From Metellina segmentata (Eukaryota > Arthropoda > Arachnida > Araneae > Tetragnathidae): 64,000 nucleotides of DNA. The notes below the pieces were generated by a model that saw nothing but the letters and a program-made list of their open reading frames with translations, was not told where the DNA came from and did not search any database. A program made the position numbers and the translations under genes. Every line of letters starts with the position of its first letter. Within the stretch, counting starts at the first letter, position 1. The DNA lies in the NCBI GenBank assembly GCA_947359465.1, contig OX375872.1, positions 11,292,137-11,356,136 on the forward strand. Reading direction: 5' to 3'. Positions 34,131 through 45,432 of the stretch are shown here, in pieces.

Positions 34131-34763
34131 ATATTTGATGTTAAAAACAAATTTAAAAAATATATTCCGTCTGTTCAATAAATGATACATCTAAGGTGAA
34201 ACATAGAATCACCCCTGTTTATTCGTGCATCATTCATAGTAGATCGAATTTTAAGTCCACTGCCCCAAATGAATGAGAATAAAGTAAAAACAACTAATCT
34301 TTTTTAAGTAAATTGTAATACATCAACATTTTAAGACAAGATGAAAAACTGTAAACTATACTACCGACACGATTAATTTACCTATTTTTATGTACACCTC
34401 TTATGTTAATCATAAGTTTTAGGTCCAACCGTTTCTGAATAGGAGTATAGAAAGTTTGGAGCTTCTAATACAAATTTTTAGCTCCAGAACTTTATTCATA
34501 TATCTTCTAAAATAACCACCCTAGCATGTTGTTATTTTTTATTACGTGTTCTTATTCAATGAGTCAGTCAAAATCAACATGTCTTAAAATTATTTGGTAC
34601 AATATTAATTACGAAATTGATATTCGAAAATACAACTGATACCATTATCATGTTTTGAAACAAATCGATTCTGATGGATATTTTTTACGAAAACACAAAA
34701 TTTAATGGCTTCCTTGCGATAATTTTCGAGCGATAATAAATGTATTAGTTGGTAAGTTGAACC
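34131..34763. other. AT-rich stretch with a relative of the 13.6-14.5 kb repeat
   Basis: ACCCCTGTTTATTCGTGCATCATTCATAGTAGA at about 34212 matches the motif found at 13604 and 13887. No gene. Confidence 0.45.
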
Positions 34764-34776
34764 ATATAATATATAT

Positions 34777-34833
<57 letters not shown>
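34764..34833. repeat. (TA)n microsatellite
   Basis: Nearly pure TA with one AA interruption. Confidence 0.95.
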
Positions 34834-34839
<6 letters not shown>

Positions 34840-35088
34840 ATTTCTTTTACAAGCTGTATCATTACTTTAAAAATATACTGATATAAATACTGATTTTAAA
34901 TGTGTTTACGTATTCACTAGATACACTCTATAACAAAAAAAATCGACGCACCAAGAAGGAATCATCCGATTGCTTTGAGATTTCGTATGCAAAAATGTTT
35001 TGACCAAATATGCAAATGATTAAAATTTGGTGTCCAATGAATGAATAGTGCGATCCCCAGCGCATCGGAACTGCGCATCCAGCAGATG

Positions 35089-35120
35089 TATATAAGGAGT
35101 TGTTCTTGTACTGTTGTTAA
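35089..35120 (+). promoter_or_regulatory. TATA box of the transposase gene
   Basis: TATATAAGG at 35089-35097 lies 72 bases before the start codon, leaving room for transcription start near 35120. It lies inside the element, downstream of the inverted repeat. Confidence 0.55.
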
Positions 35121-35168
35121 AAATTTCTGCTGCATTGCGATTTAGGATACCTTTCAACGACTGAAAAA

Positions 35169-36182
35169 ATGCCTCGTCGCAGGATTCGAGCTCAATACGA
35201 GCAACTTTCAGAGTTTGAAAGAGGTCGTGTCATTGGATTGAAAGAGGCAGGTTGGGCAAATCGGAGAATCGCTCGTTATGTGAGTCGAAGCGATGCGGCG
35301 TTTAGAAGTTGCTGGCATGAGTGGGTGGACAATGGCAGATTTCAGCGTGAAGATGGTAGCGGTCGACGTAGGACCACAACAGATAGCGAGGACAGAGTGA
35401 TAGTCAGATCAGCTGTCACAGCGCCTAATTCATCGCTATCAAACATCAGTCGTGCGACCCACACACGAGTGTCCACCATGACTATTCACAGACGGCTGAG
35501 AGAGCGAAATCTACGCTCGTACCAACCGTTATGCCACCTGCCACTCACGCCTGCACACTGTCGAGCCAGATTACAGTGGTGCTTGGCTCGATCAGGCTGG
35601 AATGATGTTGACTGGGGACGTATAGTATTTAGCGACGAATCCCGCTTCCAACTGTGTCCTGACGATCATCGAAGACGTTTCTGGAGACGCCCAGGGCAGC
35701 GTGCCGATCCTGCTTTCACTATTGCACGCCACACGGGCCCTCAACAAGGAGTTATGTTCTGGGGTGCCATTTCCCTTGATAGCCGGACCCCTTTGGTCGT
35801 CATTAGAGGTACATTTACTGCACAGCGGTACGTTGACGAAATTCTGAGACCTGTTTTGCTATCGCTCCTTTCGCAGTACCCAGGGCTTATCTTTCAGCAA
35901 GACAATGCCAGACCACATACGGCACGTGTTGCTATGAACTGTCTTCAAGCTTGTCAAACACTTCCTTGGTCAGCCAGATCACCAGATCTCTCTCCCATCG
36001 AGCATGTCTGGGATATGACGGGAAGGCGACTGCATCCGGTTGGGAATGTTGATGACGTAGTCCGACAATTGGAGCAAATTTGGCAAGAAATACCGCAGGA
36101 GACCATCCGGGAGCTTTATCGGTCTATGCCACGCCGTGTGGCAGCTTGCATCAGGGCTAGAGGCGGGTCAACACCTTATTGA
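35169..36182 (+). CDS. Tc1-like transposase, intact, 337 aa
   Basis: A complete single-exon transposase that would bind the element's ends and cut and paste it at TA sites in the nucleus. Residues 8-55 (YEQLSEFERGRVIGLKEAGW, ANRRIARYVSRSD) form the first paired-type helix-turn-helix. A GRPR-like linker appears as GSGRRRTT (about 63-70), then a second helix-turn-helix to about 115 (VSTMTIHRRLRERNLRSYQP). The DDE core has Asp156 (RIVFSDESRF), Asp245 (LIFQQDNARPHTARV) and Glu278 (SPDLSPIEHVWD); GVMFWGAIS precedes the second Asp. I count 32 residues between Asp245 and Glu278, two fewer than the DD34E of classical Tc1. The C-terminus ends RRVAACIRARGGSTPY. The start ATG has A-rich context (AAAAAATGCC) and is the only one that includes the full first helix. 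No frameshift or stop. Codon use is far GC-richer than the surroundings, consistent with recent arrival. Activity is untested. Confidence 0.96.
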   Translation: MPRRRIRAQYEQLSEFERGRVIGLKEAGWANRRIARYVSRSDAAFRSCWHEWVDNGRFQREDGSGRRRTTTDSEDRVIVRSAVTAPNSSLSNISRATHTRVSTMTIHRRLRERNLRSYQPLCHLPLTPAHCRARLQWCLARSGWNDVDWGRIVFSDESRFQLCPDDHRRRFWRRPGQRADPAFTIARHTGPQQGVMFWGAISLDSRTPLVVIRGTFTAQRYVDEILRPVLLSLLSQYPGLIFQQDNARPHTARVAMNCLQACQTLPWSARSPDLSPIEHVWDMTGRRLHPVGNVDDVVRQLEQIWQEIPQETIRELYRSMPRRVAACIRARGGSTPY

Positions 36183-36202
36183 GCTCGCTACTGTAACTCT
36201 GA

Positions 36203-36208
36203 AATAAA
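36203..36208 (+). terminator. Polyadenylation signal AATAAA
   Basis: AATAAA lies 20 bases after the transposase stop codon; the same context (GAAATAAATCATTCAATTGT) is kept in the deleted copy at 31640. Confidence 0.7.
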
Positions 36209-36330
36209 TCATTCAATTGTTCTGAAATTTTAATCATTTTCTATTCTGTACATAGTTTTCCTATCCACCAATTTTTGTCTCCATCGGACAACTCCTTCAT
36301 GGTGCGTCGATTTTTTTTTTATAGAGTGTA

Positions 36331-36790
36331 CTTATATAAGGCTATCGCAGCGAATGTGGCCTAATCCACCAACACACCCAATGGAGATACATGCTATTTT
36401 CTTGACACCATTTTTTAGAAATTTTTGTTTATCCCCAATAAAAACATTTGTTGTTTAGCAATCAACAAAGAGTTATTTTGTAATTTCAGAAGACTCTAAC
36501 CAAAACATTAAAAAAAGTAATAGTTCTAAATAAAAGGTAAGAATATAATGTTCTGTGGGTTAGGGACACTCTCTTGCTCTAATATCCGCATATACGGAAG
36601 CATATAAGTTTATATTTACTGATATACCTAAGGTATACTGATTAAGATAACTTTTTTTTTATAGAAGTAAAGAATTCACATTTACTTAATAACGAAGTAT
36701 ATTAGTTTTTACTTACAATTACATGCAGGAATGTATAAAATTACATTTGCGAATATACTGAAATATATACGATCGTTTATGTTTATTTAA
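36331..36790. other. Unassigned stretch
   Basis: Contains diverged pieces of the minisatellite phrase (TTACTTAATAACGAAGTATATTAG) at 36680-36780, but no gene. Confidence 0.35.
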
Positions 36791-38155
36791 ACACACTCCA
36801 TGAGAAAAAAAGTTGCACCTACAAAGAATGGTCGCAATGCAATGAAATCTGGTTGGTAATGTGCTTATGAATGAGTAAATGATTAAAATTTGAGACTGAA
36901 ATATGCAAACTTTATTGAGAAAAATTAAAAAAAGTGGTATTATTCAGTATGGCGTATGATCACCATTATTCCTAATGCAGAATGTCAAGAGCCTTGGTAG
37001 TGAGTCACATAGGCTCTTTATGAAATCCTGCAACACTTCATCCCATGCTGCTTTAACCCTGTAAAGTAATTCTTGCAGATAACGCGGTAAGGGGGAGTAG
37101 TGACATATCGTCCAATGGCATCCATACATTCTCGATCGGGGACAGATACGGTGAGTATGCCAGCCATGGTAAAATATAGTTGTGTCGTAGACAAGCTCTA
37201 GAGACGGTAGCAATATTTAGTCAAGCACTGTCTTGTGGAAAAAGCGGATAAACATGGGAGTTGAGTAAAGGGAGCGTAACTGGCTGTAAAATTTTTTGTA
37301 CGTAACGCTGGCCTACCAAAGAGCCCGTAACGAACACCAAAGGTGATTTGGTATTTGGCATGATACGCAATTGCACCCCACACCATGACATTTTCTGAAC
37401 GTGTGACGCTGCACAACAAAATGCGAATCTTGGTGCTGACCACGTAGCCTCCACACACTCGATTGTCGTCTCCACCCAGACAGGAGCGGTATTCGTCAGT
37501 TCATTCAACGCCTCAAGTCCGTCTGAAACGACACCGTTAAAGCCTTTAAAGGCGATGTAATACTGTTAAAGTCAGTCGTCGTAACGTTCGAAACGGTATA
37601 CGTGAGTATAGTTCCACGTCGTGAAGCCGTCGACAAATGGTGCGATCACTTATTGGATGATCGAAACAGGTTCCCATAGCCCGTTGAGTCTGCAACAGTG
37701 GCTGTTGGATCAGTACGCGCATGTCTTACAAAACATCGAACCTATCTCGAACCGATTTTTCTAAGCCTTCCTGAGTCTGGTTGACGCTGGCATGTGCCTT
37801 GTATCCACTGCTGCCAACAGCGTTCAACAGTAACATCACTACAGCCAATATGTTGCGCAATCCGTCGATTAGACCATCCACCTTTTTGGAGTCCAATTAC
37901 TAGGCCTCTGTCAAACTCTCCCAGTTGCTTAAAGTGCTTGCGAACTTTTTCCAAGTCATAACTCAATAAGAAACGATGCAACCAACACAACAGCATGAGT
38001 CGAAATGAATTTGCTGCACTACTGGATGTATTTTCATACCCCGGTATGCAGCGTGTTTGAAAGCTTTCCTGTGCGTCGAGCATGCTCAAACGATTCTGAA
38101 CATTTGATCATTTGCATCATAAAGGAGGTGGTTCGGGGTTTTTTCCAAGACTGTA
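36791..38155 (-). mobile_element. Tc1-like element of family T-A, decayed
   Basis: The left end ACACTCCATGAGAAAAAAAG and the subterminal TGAGTAAATGATTAAAATTTG are shared with the copies at 11953 and 39978. The right end is diverged (only GGTTCGGGGTTTTTTCCAAGAC is visible), so its border is approximate. Confidence 0.8.
36950..38089 (-). pseudogene. Tc1-like transposase relic (family T-A)
   Basis: In several minus-strand frames: KHFKQLGEFDRGLVIGLQKG and NRRIAQHIGCSDVTVERCWQ (first helix-turn-helix, near 37800-37930), SGRLRKIGSR, a damaged first Asp block (VSTNTAPVWVE region out of frame), SENVMVWGAIAY (near 37370), a second Asp in CGKDS-like frames near 37230, and SPYLSPIENVW near 37130. Counting codons in the original frame gives 32 residues between the second Asp and the Glu codon. 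The C-terminus is SLPRLLTFCIRNNGDHTPY, stop at 36944. Frameshifted and inactive. Confidence 0.82.
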
Positions 38156-38914
38156 AATACATATAAAATCGTATGGAAAAGATATATACAAGCAATTAGT
38201 ACGAAAAGAAGGGGATAAAAATTTTACACGGTTCAAAAATCTAATAAGATGTTAGAACTTAAAAATATTTGGGATTCTCTCCAATCTCCAAGTCATAAAA
38301 GAAGTACTAAAAACGTAACGATACTGATGATTATAAGCAAGGGAAAGATATTTTGAAAATATGTGAAAACAAATCGGGATCTTACTTAAAATGCAACCTT
38401 TTATTCCTTTATATTCAACTTAAATAATATAATTTATTCATTTTCTCTCTTTACCACCACGGTTGAACCCATAGACGTGAAATATAAGTAGACTGAGTAT
38501 TGCCGTCTATTAGGTATGTGAGTATCTGTGAAAAATTCATTTAGTTGGTAGATTCATTTGATGATATTGACTGTGACAAAGTAGATGATGAGTGAATGCG
38601 CATTTTTACTAGGCAGTGACAAAAATGGTGCAATAGGCAGAGTCTATAACTATATATACTAATCAGATTATGAAGGTTCGTTTCCTCCGGTCGACAAAAG
38701 CTGTCTAAGAGTCACGTTACAACTAGTTTGGGTCGCATGATCCTGAGCACAAAAAAAGGTTGCCATTGCACCCTCTACTTTTATATCTTCTCTATGGTTG
38801 AGGCCTTTGATCTGAAAATGGGTGTTTGAGCGTTGCTTGCAAATATTTTCCGAGGTTCTCCGATTACACCCATCACGAAAAATTGTCTTAGTGGACTTGA
38901 ACAGTCTAAAGAGT
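38156..38914. other. Unassigned stretch
   Basis: The 184-codon minus-strand ORF at 38668-39222 overlaps a SINE-like repeat and a family B repeat and shows no conserved domain; it is not called as a gene. Confidence 0.4.
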
Positions 38915-39340
38915 CTCCTGGTAGTCGTCTCGATAAGGTATCTCATCCTTAGAAAACTTGTCCAGATTGTTGGTTGGTTATGGGTTTCATGGAGCAAGGA
39001 CACACTTAGCCAAGCTAGGCCACAGAACAGACAACGGCAAGTAATTGTGAACAGAAAGGACGTCATTCTGGGGTTTCGATCCCCATTTTTACCAGAGGCA
39101 GTAAGCTCCATGGGGAAATAATAGAATAGGTTACCTTCAGTTAGTGAACACCTAAATAAGATGGGGAAAAAGTGATCAGATATTGATGGACGAGATATCT
39201 CGTCAGTCGAAAAAACGACCAAATCTTGATCTTGTCATAGTCAAAAAATCAGCAAAACCTTGATTACGAGATATCTCGTCATTAGCAAAATTGATCAGCT
39301 CATGATGAATGAGATATCTAGTGAAAACCACTTGGAGGGT
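38915..39340. repeat. Family B repeat, interrupted by a SINE-like sequence
   Basis: It starts TCTCCTGGTAGTCGTCTCGA and ends ACCACTTGGAGGGTCAATTC, with internal GATGGACGAGATATCTCGTC and ACGAGATATCTCGTCATTAG; CGAGATATCTCG is a perfect palindrome. Sequence at 38972-39165 is foreign to the family. Confidence 0.8.
38972..39165 (+). repeat. Second SINE-like repeat, copy 1
   Basis: Shared with 61463-61640: TGGAGCAAGG, (T/G)GGC(C/G)AAGCT, AAGTAATTGTGAA(C/A)AGAAAGGACG and TTTACCAGAGGCAGTAA. TTAGCCAAGCTAGG resembles a pol III A box and GGGTTTCGATCCCC a B box, about 45 bases apart. It interrupts a family B repeat, which supports a mobile origin. Confidence 0.6.
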
Positions 39341-39344
39341 CAAT

Positions 39345-39977
39345 TCACATACAAATAATTGAAACGGGTCAATCCATTCCAAATCAGGCAATAAAATATT
39401 AAATGTTTGCCTCACCATCTTCGATGTTTTTAAAAAATTCAGTACATGATGGACAATTGCGCATGTCTGAGAATCTGACTGTCCAACAATCTAGCATAGA
39501 CTATGCCACATTCAATTGTTGCAAAATAATTTTTTTCTTAGAAATAAGACACTTTGAATGTGGATAAAAACTATTTAATTTTGCTTGTCAAGAATATCAT
39601 TTAGCATTTAAAATTTTGCTACGCTCAAACTATTGGAAATAAATGTGTTTTGCTTTTTGTTTGTGATGCTTTAATGTACTGCTCCGTAATAAAAAGCAAA
39701 AATATTTTTTAATAGTTCATTATTGAACTTGCAGAAGTTTGATCAAGATTTATTTTAAAAAGTCATCGAGATGCCGATGAATTTTAAAGTGTACTAAGTC
39801 ATATATTTTCGAGTTATTTAAAGATCTGAATTTAGATAAATTAAGAAAAAATATTTGCTCAAATAATCTAAAAAGCTCTTTAGTTATTTTCGTTTAATAA
39901 CAGATTTGGCAAGTGCTATACGAATTAAGCAAATAAGGAACTAAATATTTTTAAAGACCACATTCATAAATACAGGC
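39345..39977. other. AT-rich unassigned stretch
   Basis: No gene or element recognised. Confidence 0.35.
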
Positions 39978-41409
39978 ATATCTCTAAGACAAAAAACGTT
40001 GCACCTAGGAACGAGTTGACCAGTATAAATGAAGTTTGGAGAAGTGTGGTACATCTGCGTTGGAGATACAAATGATCAAATTTTCAGAATTGTTTGAACA
40101 TGTGCCACGCGCAGGGCAGCTCTCACACATGCAGCATAAAGGGGTATAAAAGGACATCCAGTAGCGCAGCGAATTCTTTTCCACTCATGCTGTTGTGTTG
40201 GTTATATCATTTCTCATTGAGTTATATACCTCGGAAAAAAGTTTGCAAACAATTTAAGCAACATGGAGGAACTGATTTGACAGAGGCCGAGTAATTGGTC
40301 TACGAGAAGGTTCTAATCTACGGATTACGCAACATATTGACTGTAGTAATGTTACTCTTGCTCGCTGTTAGAAGCGATGGATTCAACAAGGCTCATGCCA
40401 GTGTCAAACTGGCACAGGAAGGCCTAGAGGAACCGGACCAAAAGAAGATCGACATGTTGTAAGACATGCGCGACTGATCCAATAGCCACTGTTGCAGACA
40501 TCCAACTGGCAATGGGAACCTCTCTCGATTATCCAGTAAGTGATCGTAGCATTTGTCGACGGCTTCATGACGTGGGTCTAAACTAACGCAGACCGTAACG
40601 TCGACTGCCTTTAACAGCATTGCATCGCCATCAAAGACAGGATGGGTGTCGTGCCAGAAGGACAAGGGGCGTCGAATGGCATTGAGTGGTCTTCACTGAC
40701 GAATCCCGGTTCTGCCTGGCAGGAGACGACAATCGAATCCGTGTGTGGAGGCAACGTGGTCAGCGGCAAGATTCACGGTTTGTTGTGCAATGTCACACCT
40801 CCAGAAGACCTGGGGTCATGGTGTGGGGTGCAATTGCGTATGATGCCAAATCACCTTTGGTATTTGTTACGGGCACTTTGACAGGCTAGCGTTACGTACA
40901 AGAAATTTTACAGCCTGTTCCGCTTTCAATCCTAAACTCCCAGGTTCATCCGCTTTTGCAACAAGACAATGCTCGATCCAATATTGCTGCCGTTCCTAGA
41001 GCTTGTCTATGACACAGCGGTATCTTACTATAGCCGGCATACTTACCGGACCTGTCCCTGATCTAGAATGTATGGGATGCCATTGGACGAGATGTCACCA
41101 CTCCATCCGACCGCATAATCTTCTGGAACTACGTGACAGGTTTCAAGCAGAATAGGATGGACTGTCGCAGGACTTCATAAAGTCTGTATGACTCACTAGC
41201 ACGGCGCTTGGCATCCTGCATTAAGAATAATGGTGGTCATACGCCATACTGAATGATACCACTTTTTTTATTTTTTCTCAATAAAGTTTGCATATTTCAG
41301 TCTCAAATTTTAATCATTTACTCATTCATAAGCATTTTATCAACCTTGTAAATTTCATTGCATTCTGACAATTCCTTCTCGGTGCAACTTTTTTTTGTCT
41401 TAGAGTGTA
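39978..41409 (+). mobile_element. Tc1-like element of family T-A, full length
   Basis: Both inverted ends are present: ATATCTCTAAGACAAAAAAC at the left and TTTTTTTGTCTTAGAGTGTA at the right. It is the best preserved T-A copy and defines the length of about 1.43 kb. Confidence 0.88.
40225..41252 (+). pseudogene. Tc1-like transposase relic (family T-A), near full length
   Basis: The start codon has become ATA (ATACCTCGGAAAAAAGTT). Readable blocks are KQFKQ...RVIGLREG, TQHIDCSNVTLARC-like helix-turn-helix, RPRGTGPKED, LPLTALHRHQ, VVFTDESRFCLAGDDNRIRV (first Asp), RRPGVMVWGAIAYDAKSPLV, LLQQDNARSNIAAVPRACL (second Asp) and LPDLSLI*NVWDAIG, where the catalytic Glu codon is now TAG. Thirty-two codons separate the second Asp from that stop. 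It ends LASCIKNNGGHTPY. At least five stops or frameshifts. Confidence 0.88.
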
Positions 41410-43211
41410 TTTTGTGTGTGTGTGTGTGTGTTATATTGTTAGTAATCAAAAATTATTTAAGAGCTTTTAGATTATTTGAGCAAATATTTTCTTTCCGAAT
41501 AATTATCTTTTATTTTTTTCGATGCAATATTTTAACAGAATTCATTATTTCTGTACATATATAAATGTAGCATATGATATTTGAGACTTTCAATAGTTTC
41601 ATAACTACAGTATACAGTTAAAAAAGATACCAGTTAAAATCTATTTCCAATAACCGACCAGGCATTTGGGGTTCATATTGCTTAAGAGGTTTAGCTTGTA
41701 TTAAAAGTTTCACAGCACCTACTATAGGAAATGATGAAAACAAATAACTACTCTAAAAGGTTCAAGACTTCTGATTCCAGTAAACAGCAGAATCTTCCCA
41801 ACTGCTCAAGTGGGGATGTTTATTTATAAATGCAAAGGAGTAACTTTAATGTGGCAATCATTATATTTGTCTAATTAATGTTTAGTCCTACAGAATGTTT
41901 AATCGCATCGCTCATATTTCATTGTTGGATTTGGGTAAAAGTTTATAGCGCATTATTCATGAATATGGTAGTAATTCATGTTGAGATTTTGTGAAACTAA
42001 TCTCTTAAACAAATCTATGTAGCATGTAAAAAGCAGCTTCACGGATTCAGATAAGAGACAAATCAATTAAATGAACTATTATTAAGAAAGGCACATGAAA
42101 ACCATCTTGCAGCATTAAAAATAGTTTTTAATAACTGACAAGTTCACTCCTGTTGGAAGTTGTACAATGGTACGTTCATATGACAAAGTCGGCCTCTGAT
42201 CATACACGAACATCCGACCACACGAGTGATTTGACATGAGAGTGCAACTTTTCAAGAATCGGATTGAAAATAAGTTATTTAGGAATTGCATTATCAAAGT
42301 TCAACCTTGTTATGGGCATGTCTTGAAACATCTGTTGAATGTATTTCTATAGCTCTATAATTTGGTTAGCTATGATAGATTTGGATATAGCGATGACAAA
42401 TTTGGAAAGCATATTTCCCAGTGGTAATTGAAAGGGAATCCCTGTAAAATTTAGGGATTTCGGGAACCTTTTCGTCCTTTTACATGGAATTTGACATGCT
42501 CTTAAGGATTTTTAGCCCTTAGAAAGGAATTTTGACAGTCATTTCATTATCTTCAAAAAAAAAAAATCTGACTAAAAAAAAAAGAGGCTTTAAGGAAAAA
42601 ATAATTTAAAATTGATCATTTTGAAAAATCAATATGTTCTCAATATTATTAAAGTCATACTATTGAAATAAGTATCATTTTATTGCTCTAAGGGATTCTG
42701 AAGAAAGCAAAATAGATATATCTTAAAAACTTTAAGAGATATGCGATTTTTAAGTAGGTGTGATGTGCATTTAGAAAATAAAATTTAATTTGGGAAGTCA
42801 CTTTCACAGACCCCTATCTCGGTAGAAGAATAGTTTCGAGATTAAAAAATTATAATGATACAAGATGGTCCACTGTTTCCAAACTATCATTCGATTCAAA
42901 GATGGTGAGGTGCACAATCTTTCCTGGATTTGAATTCGCCCAAACACCCTATATTAGCAAACTGACATAGCCTTATCTTCTTACTAATGGTATTTTTAAG
43001 ACATTACTTTCAAGCCGCTACTGTGTGTTCTATGAGAAAGTTATGTCCAAAAACAATAGTAGCTGTCCTCCCTATTAATAATTTCGGTTCCTCTTAGTTT
43101 GCAAAGCTCTGCTCTATATACTCTTTATTTCGGATTGTAAAATGTGGAATTTTAGTCACCAACATAACAACTATCATCCATTGAACAACTACGCATACGG
43201 AAGTAACCCGT
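41410..43211. other. AT-rich unassigned stretch
   Basis: A (GT)n run lies at about 41413-41431. Short ORFs at 41358-41564 and 42115-42297 are not recognisable. No gene found. Confidence 0.4.
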
Positions 43212-44072
43212 GATCTTAACCCTCTGAAAGGTCAAAACGTATAACTTCGCCTTGCAACCTCTAGTCTTCTCGATGAGACCATTTTCGACCTTTTCTCCAC
43301 ACAAAAAATGTTTCCAAAGAATTCTTTAAGGAAAGTAGAAATGTAATAATTCTAAATGATTTTAATATAGGAATAAGAGTACTTCTAAAGGAAAGGAGAG
43401 AGTAATAGAGAGAACCTTTCCAGATTCTAAGGAAATGCGAACATAATTTTAGTATAGCATTCTATTCGAAGGAAATGAGACCAACTTTTACTAAAGGATT
43501 CTATTGTTAGTAAATGACTGACATAATATTCCCTATTCCAAATAAAGAAGACCTGTAGAATATATCCAAATGATTCACTTTAAAGGAAAGAAGTAATGTA
43601 GTATTTTCCAAAGGATTCACTATCAAGGAACGGACCCAAAGAATCTTTTTAAAGGATTCAAGATTCAAAGGATTCACTAGAGAAGAAATTTAGTATTTCC
43701 AAGGGATTCTATTCTATGGAAAGGGGTAGCAATAGAATTTTCCTAAAGATAGAAAATATCCATAGATTCTTTCCCCGTAGGTGTAGTTTACCTATATACC
43801 CTCCAAGTGATTTCAACCTGATAATTTGTCCATTAATATATGATCGATTTTGCTAATGATGAGATCTGATCTCATTTCATCAAGATATTGCCGACTGTAT
43901 TATGTTAACGAGATCATGATCTAATCAGTTGTTTTTCTAATGACGAAATACCTCGCCTATGAAGATCTGGTCAGTTTTGCCAATGATAATCCGTCGAGGT
44001 CTCCAGGAGGGTTAAGTGTGGTGTGAAAGCAATATTGCTCTACACAGAAATCTCGCACAGAGAGTTAATAGA
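43212..44072. repeat. Family A repeat carrying a family B insertion
   Basis: It starts CTTAACCCTCTGAAAGGTCA and the arm CCTTGCAACCTCTAGTCTTC, followed by about a dozen AGGATTCTATT/AGAAAGG units and ATCCATAGATTCTTTCCCCG. After the B element at 43797-44014 it finishes with GTGTGGTGTGAAAGCAATAT...GAAATCTCGCACAGAGAGTTAA. Confidence 0.85.
43797..44014. mobile_element. Family B element inserted at a TTAA in family A
   Basis: CCCTCCAAGTGATTTC... at the left and ...GGTCTCCAGGAGGG|TTAA at the right are inverted ends. The left target copy reads TATA, a diverged TTAA. In uninterrupted A copies this point reads TAGTCATTAAGTGTG, so the target was the TTAA of that phrase. Internal words TTTTGCTAATGATGAGATC and CTAATGACGAAATACCTCGC are family B units. 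Confidence 0.8.
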
Positions 44073-44409
44073 GCTCTCACGGTTCCATGTAAGTGTCAAT
44101 CTATGAACTAATAGCGTATTCAGTCACTACTACTCTCTAGAGGTGGGGAACTGTGCGGAACTTCAACAAAAATCAACTTTCAATAAAACAGTGTACTGAC
44201 ATTTTGCTATCCAGAACTTTCCAATTCCATTTGTTTTCAATTTTGTTGCTCTATTTGGTGACAAATATATGTCCTAAACTTTCTTCACAGCTTCGATGTC
44301 TGAATCACTTGTAAAAACCTCGTGTGAGAATTTTTAAACCTCGTATCTCATAACTGGTCTACAATTTATCATCTAGTTTTTCATCGCTCATGAAAAGGCT
44401 TGTTAGGTT

Positions 44410-44625
44410 TTAACCCTCCTGGTAGCTATCTCGATGGGATATATCGTCATTAGCAAAACTGGCCTGATCATGATGAACGAGATACCTCGATGATAGAAGA
44501 AAACTGACCATCGACATGAAAAGGCAATAACTTGATGACGAAATATTTGTATAATATATAAATGGACGAATTGACGAAATATATAAATGGACGAGATATT
44601 TTTTCGAAACCACTTGGAGGGTTGA
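44410..44625. mobile_element. Family B element with both ends
   Basis: TTAA|CCCTCCTGGTAGC on the left and ACTTGGAGGG|TTGA on the right. The interior has CATTAGCAAAACTGGCC, GATGAACGAGATACCTCGAT and a small duplication of GACGAAATAT...TATAAATGGACGA. Confidence 0.82.
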
Positions 44626-45432
44626 AAAAAACGACGATCTATTGCAGTGAAAGGGATTTCACCCACGAAGCATTTTTGGTACTCAAATTACACTGTCTTT
44701 CCACGCTCTGATACATTCATGACTAGGACGGGATATAAACACGCAAATTTTCGATACAGCAGCATTGGTGACAGGTAGACGTGATTATCAACACGCGCAG
44801 TTTCAAATAAGCCAGATGGCGCTCGCCACAATAGCCACACACTCGATGGATTGTACACGATGGACACTTAAAAGGTCAAAACAAATGAGCACGTCATACA
44901 TTTTATGCATGGAAGAATTTTTTTTAAACTGCCATTAGACATGTGTCAGTAGGACTTGGAAGAAAGGCGTTTGGTTTAGTACTCACATGTTTCGACATCA
45001 TGTCTGACAATTATTTTATGCGTCTTGGAAATATTTCCTACAATCTATTGATACAGATAAAAGGGCTAGTAAATATTTCGAAACTGTCGCTTTAATGGCT
45101 CCAATTGGAACACCTTGGGTACAATGGTTACTTTGTTTTAATTCATGAAAGTCGTGGTGCAATTTAGCCATACTGGTTTCTAAAAAGGTGTATAAATTTA
45201 TTATTTTTGTTTTGCTCAAGTTTTGTTAGAAGTCCCTGTATCGTAATTAGTATACGCTGGAAAGGTTTGCTTTTACATTTTCTTTTTTATGTCATGCTAT
45301 TTTGCTGCCTTACAATCGTGAATTTCAATCTTTTCGTCCCCAAATTTTGAGTTTTCGGGGATTAACTTGTGCTATTTTGGGGCACTGATTCAACAAGTAA
45401 AAAAAAAAAAAAGAAGAAATAAGTATATATTT
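44626..45432. other. Unassigned stretch
   Basis: Near-average composition for the window; no gene recognised. The 67-codon minus-strand ORF at 45016-45219 is unsupported. Confidence 0.35.

Larger units (their letters stand above)
34921..36330 (+). mobile_element. Intact Tc1-like DNA transposon
   Basis: The element begins (A)TACACTCTATAACAAAAAA and ends TTTTTATAGAGTGTA; the inverted repeats stay similar for about 50 bases, through ATCGACGCACCA and AAGGA. TA occurs at both borders. The 1.4-kb length, single ORF, TATA box and polyadenylation signal are all present, so this copy could be autonomous or was so recently. Confidence 0.93.

Noticed and set aside
38668..39222. 184-codon minus-strand ORF
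   Set aside because: It overlaps a SINE-like repeat and a family B repeat, and its peptide has no conserved pattern.
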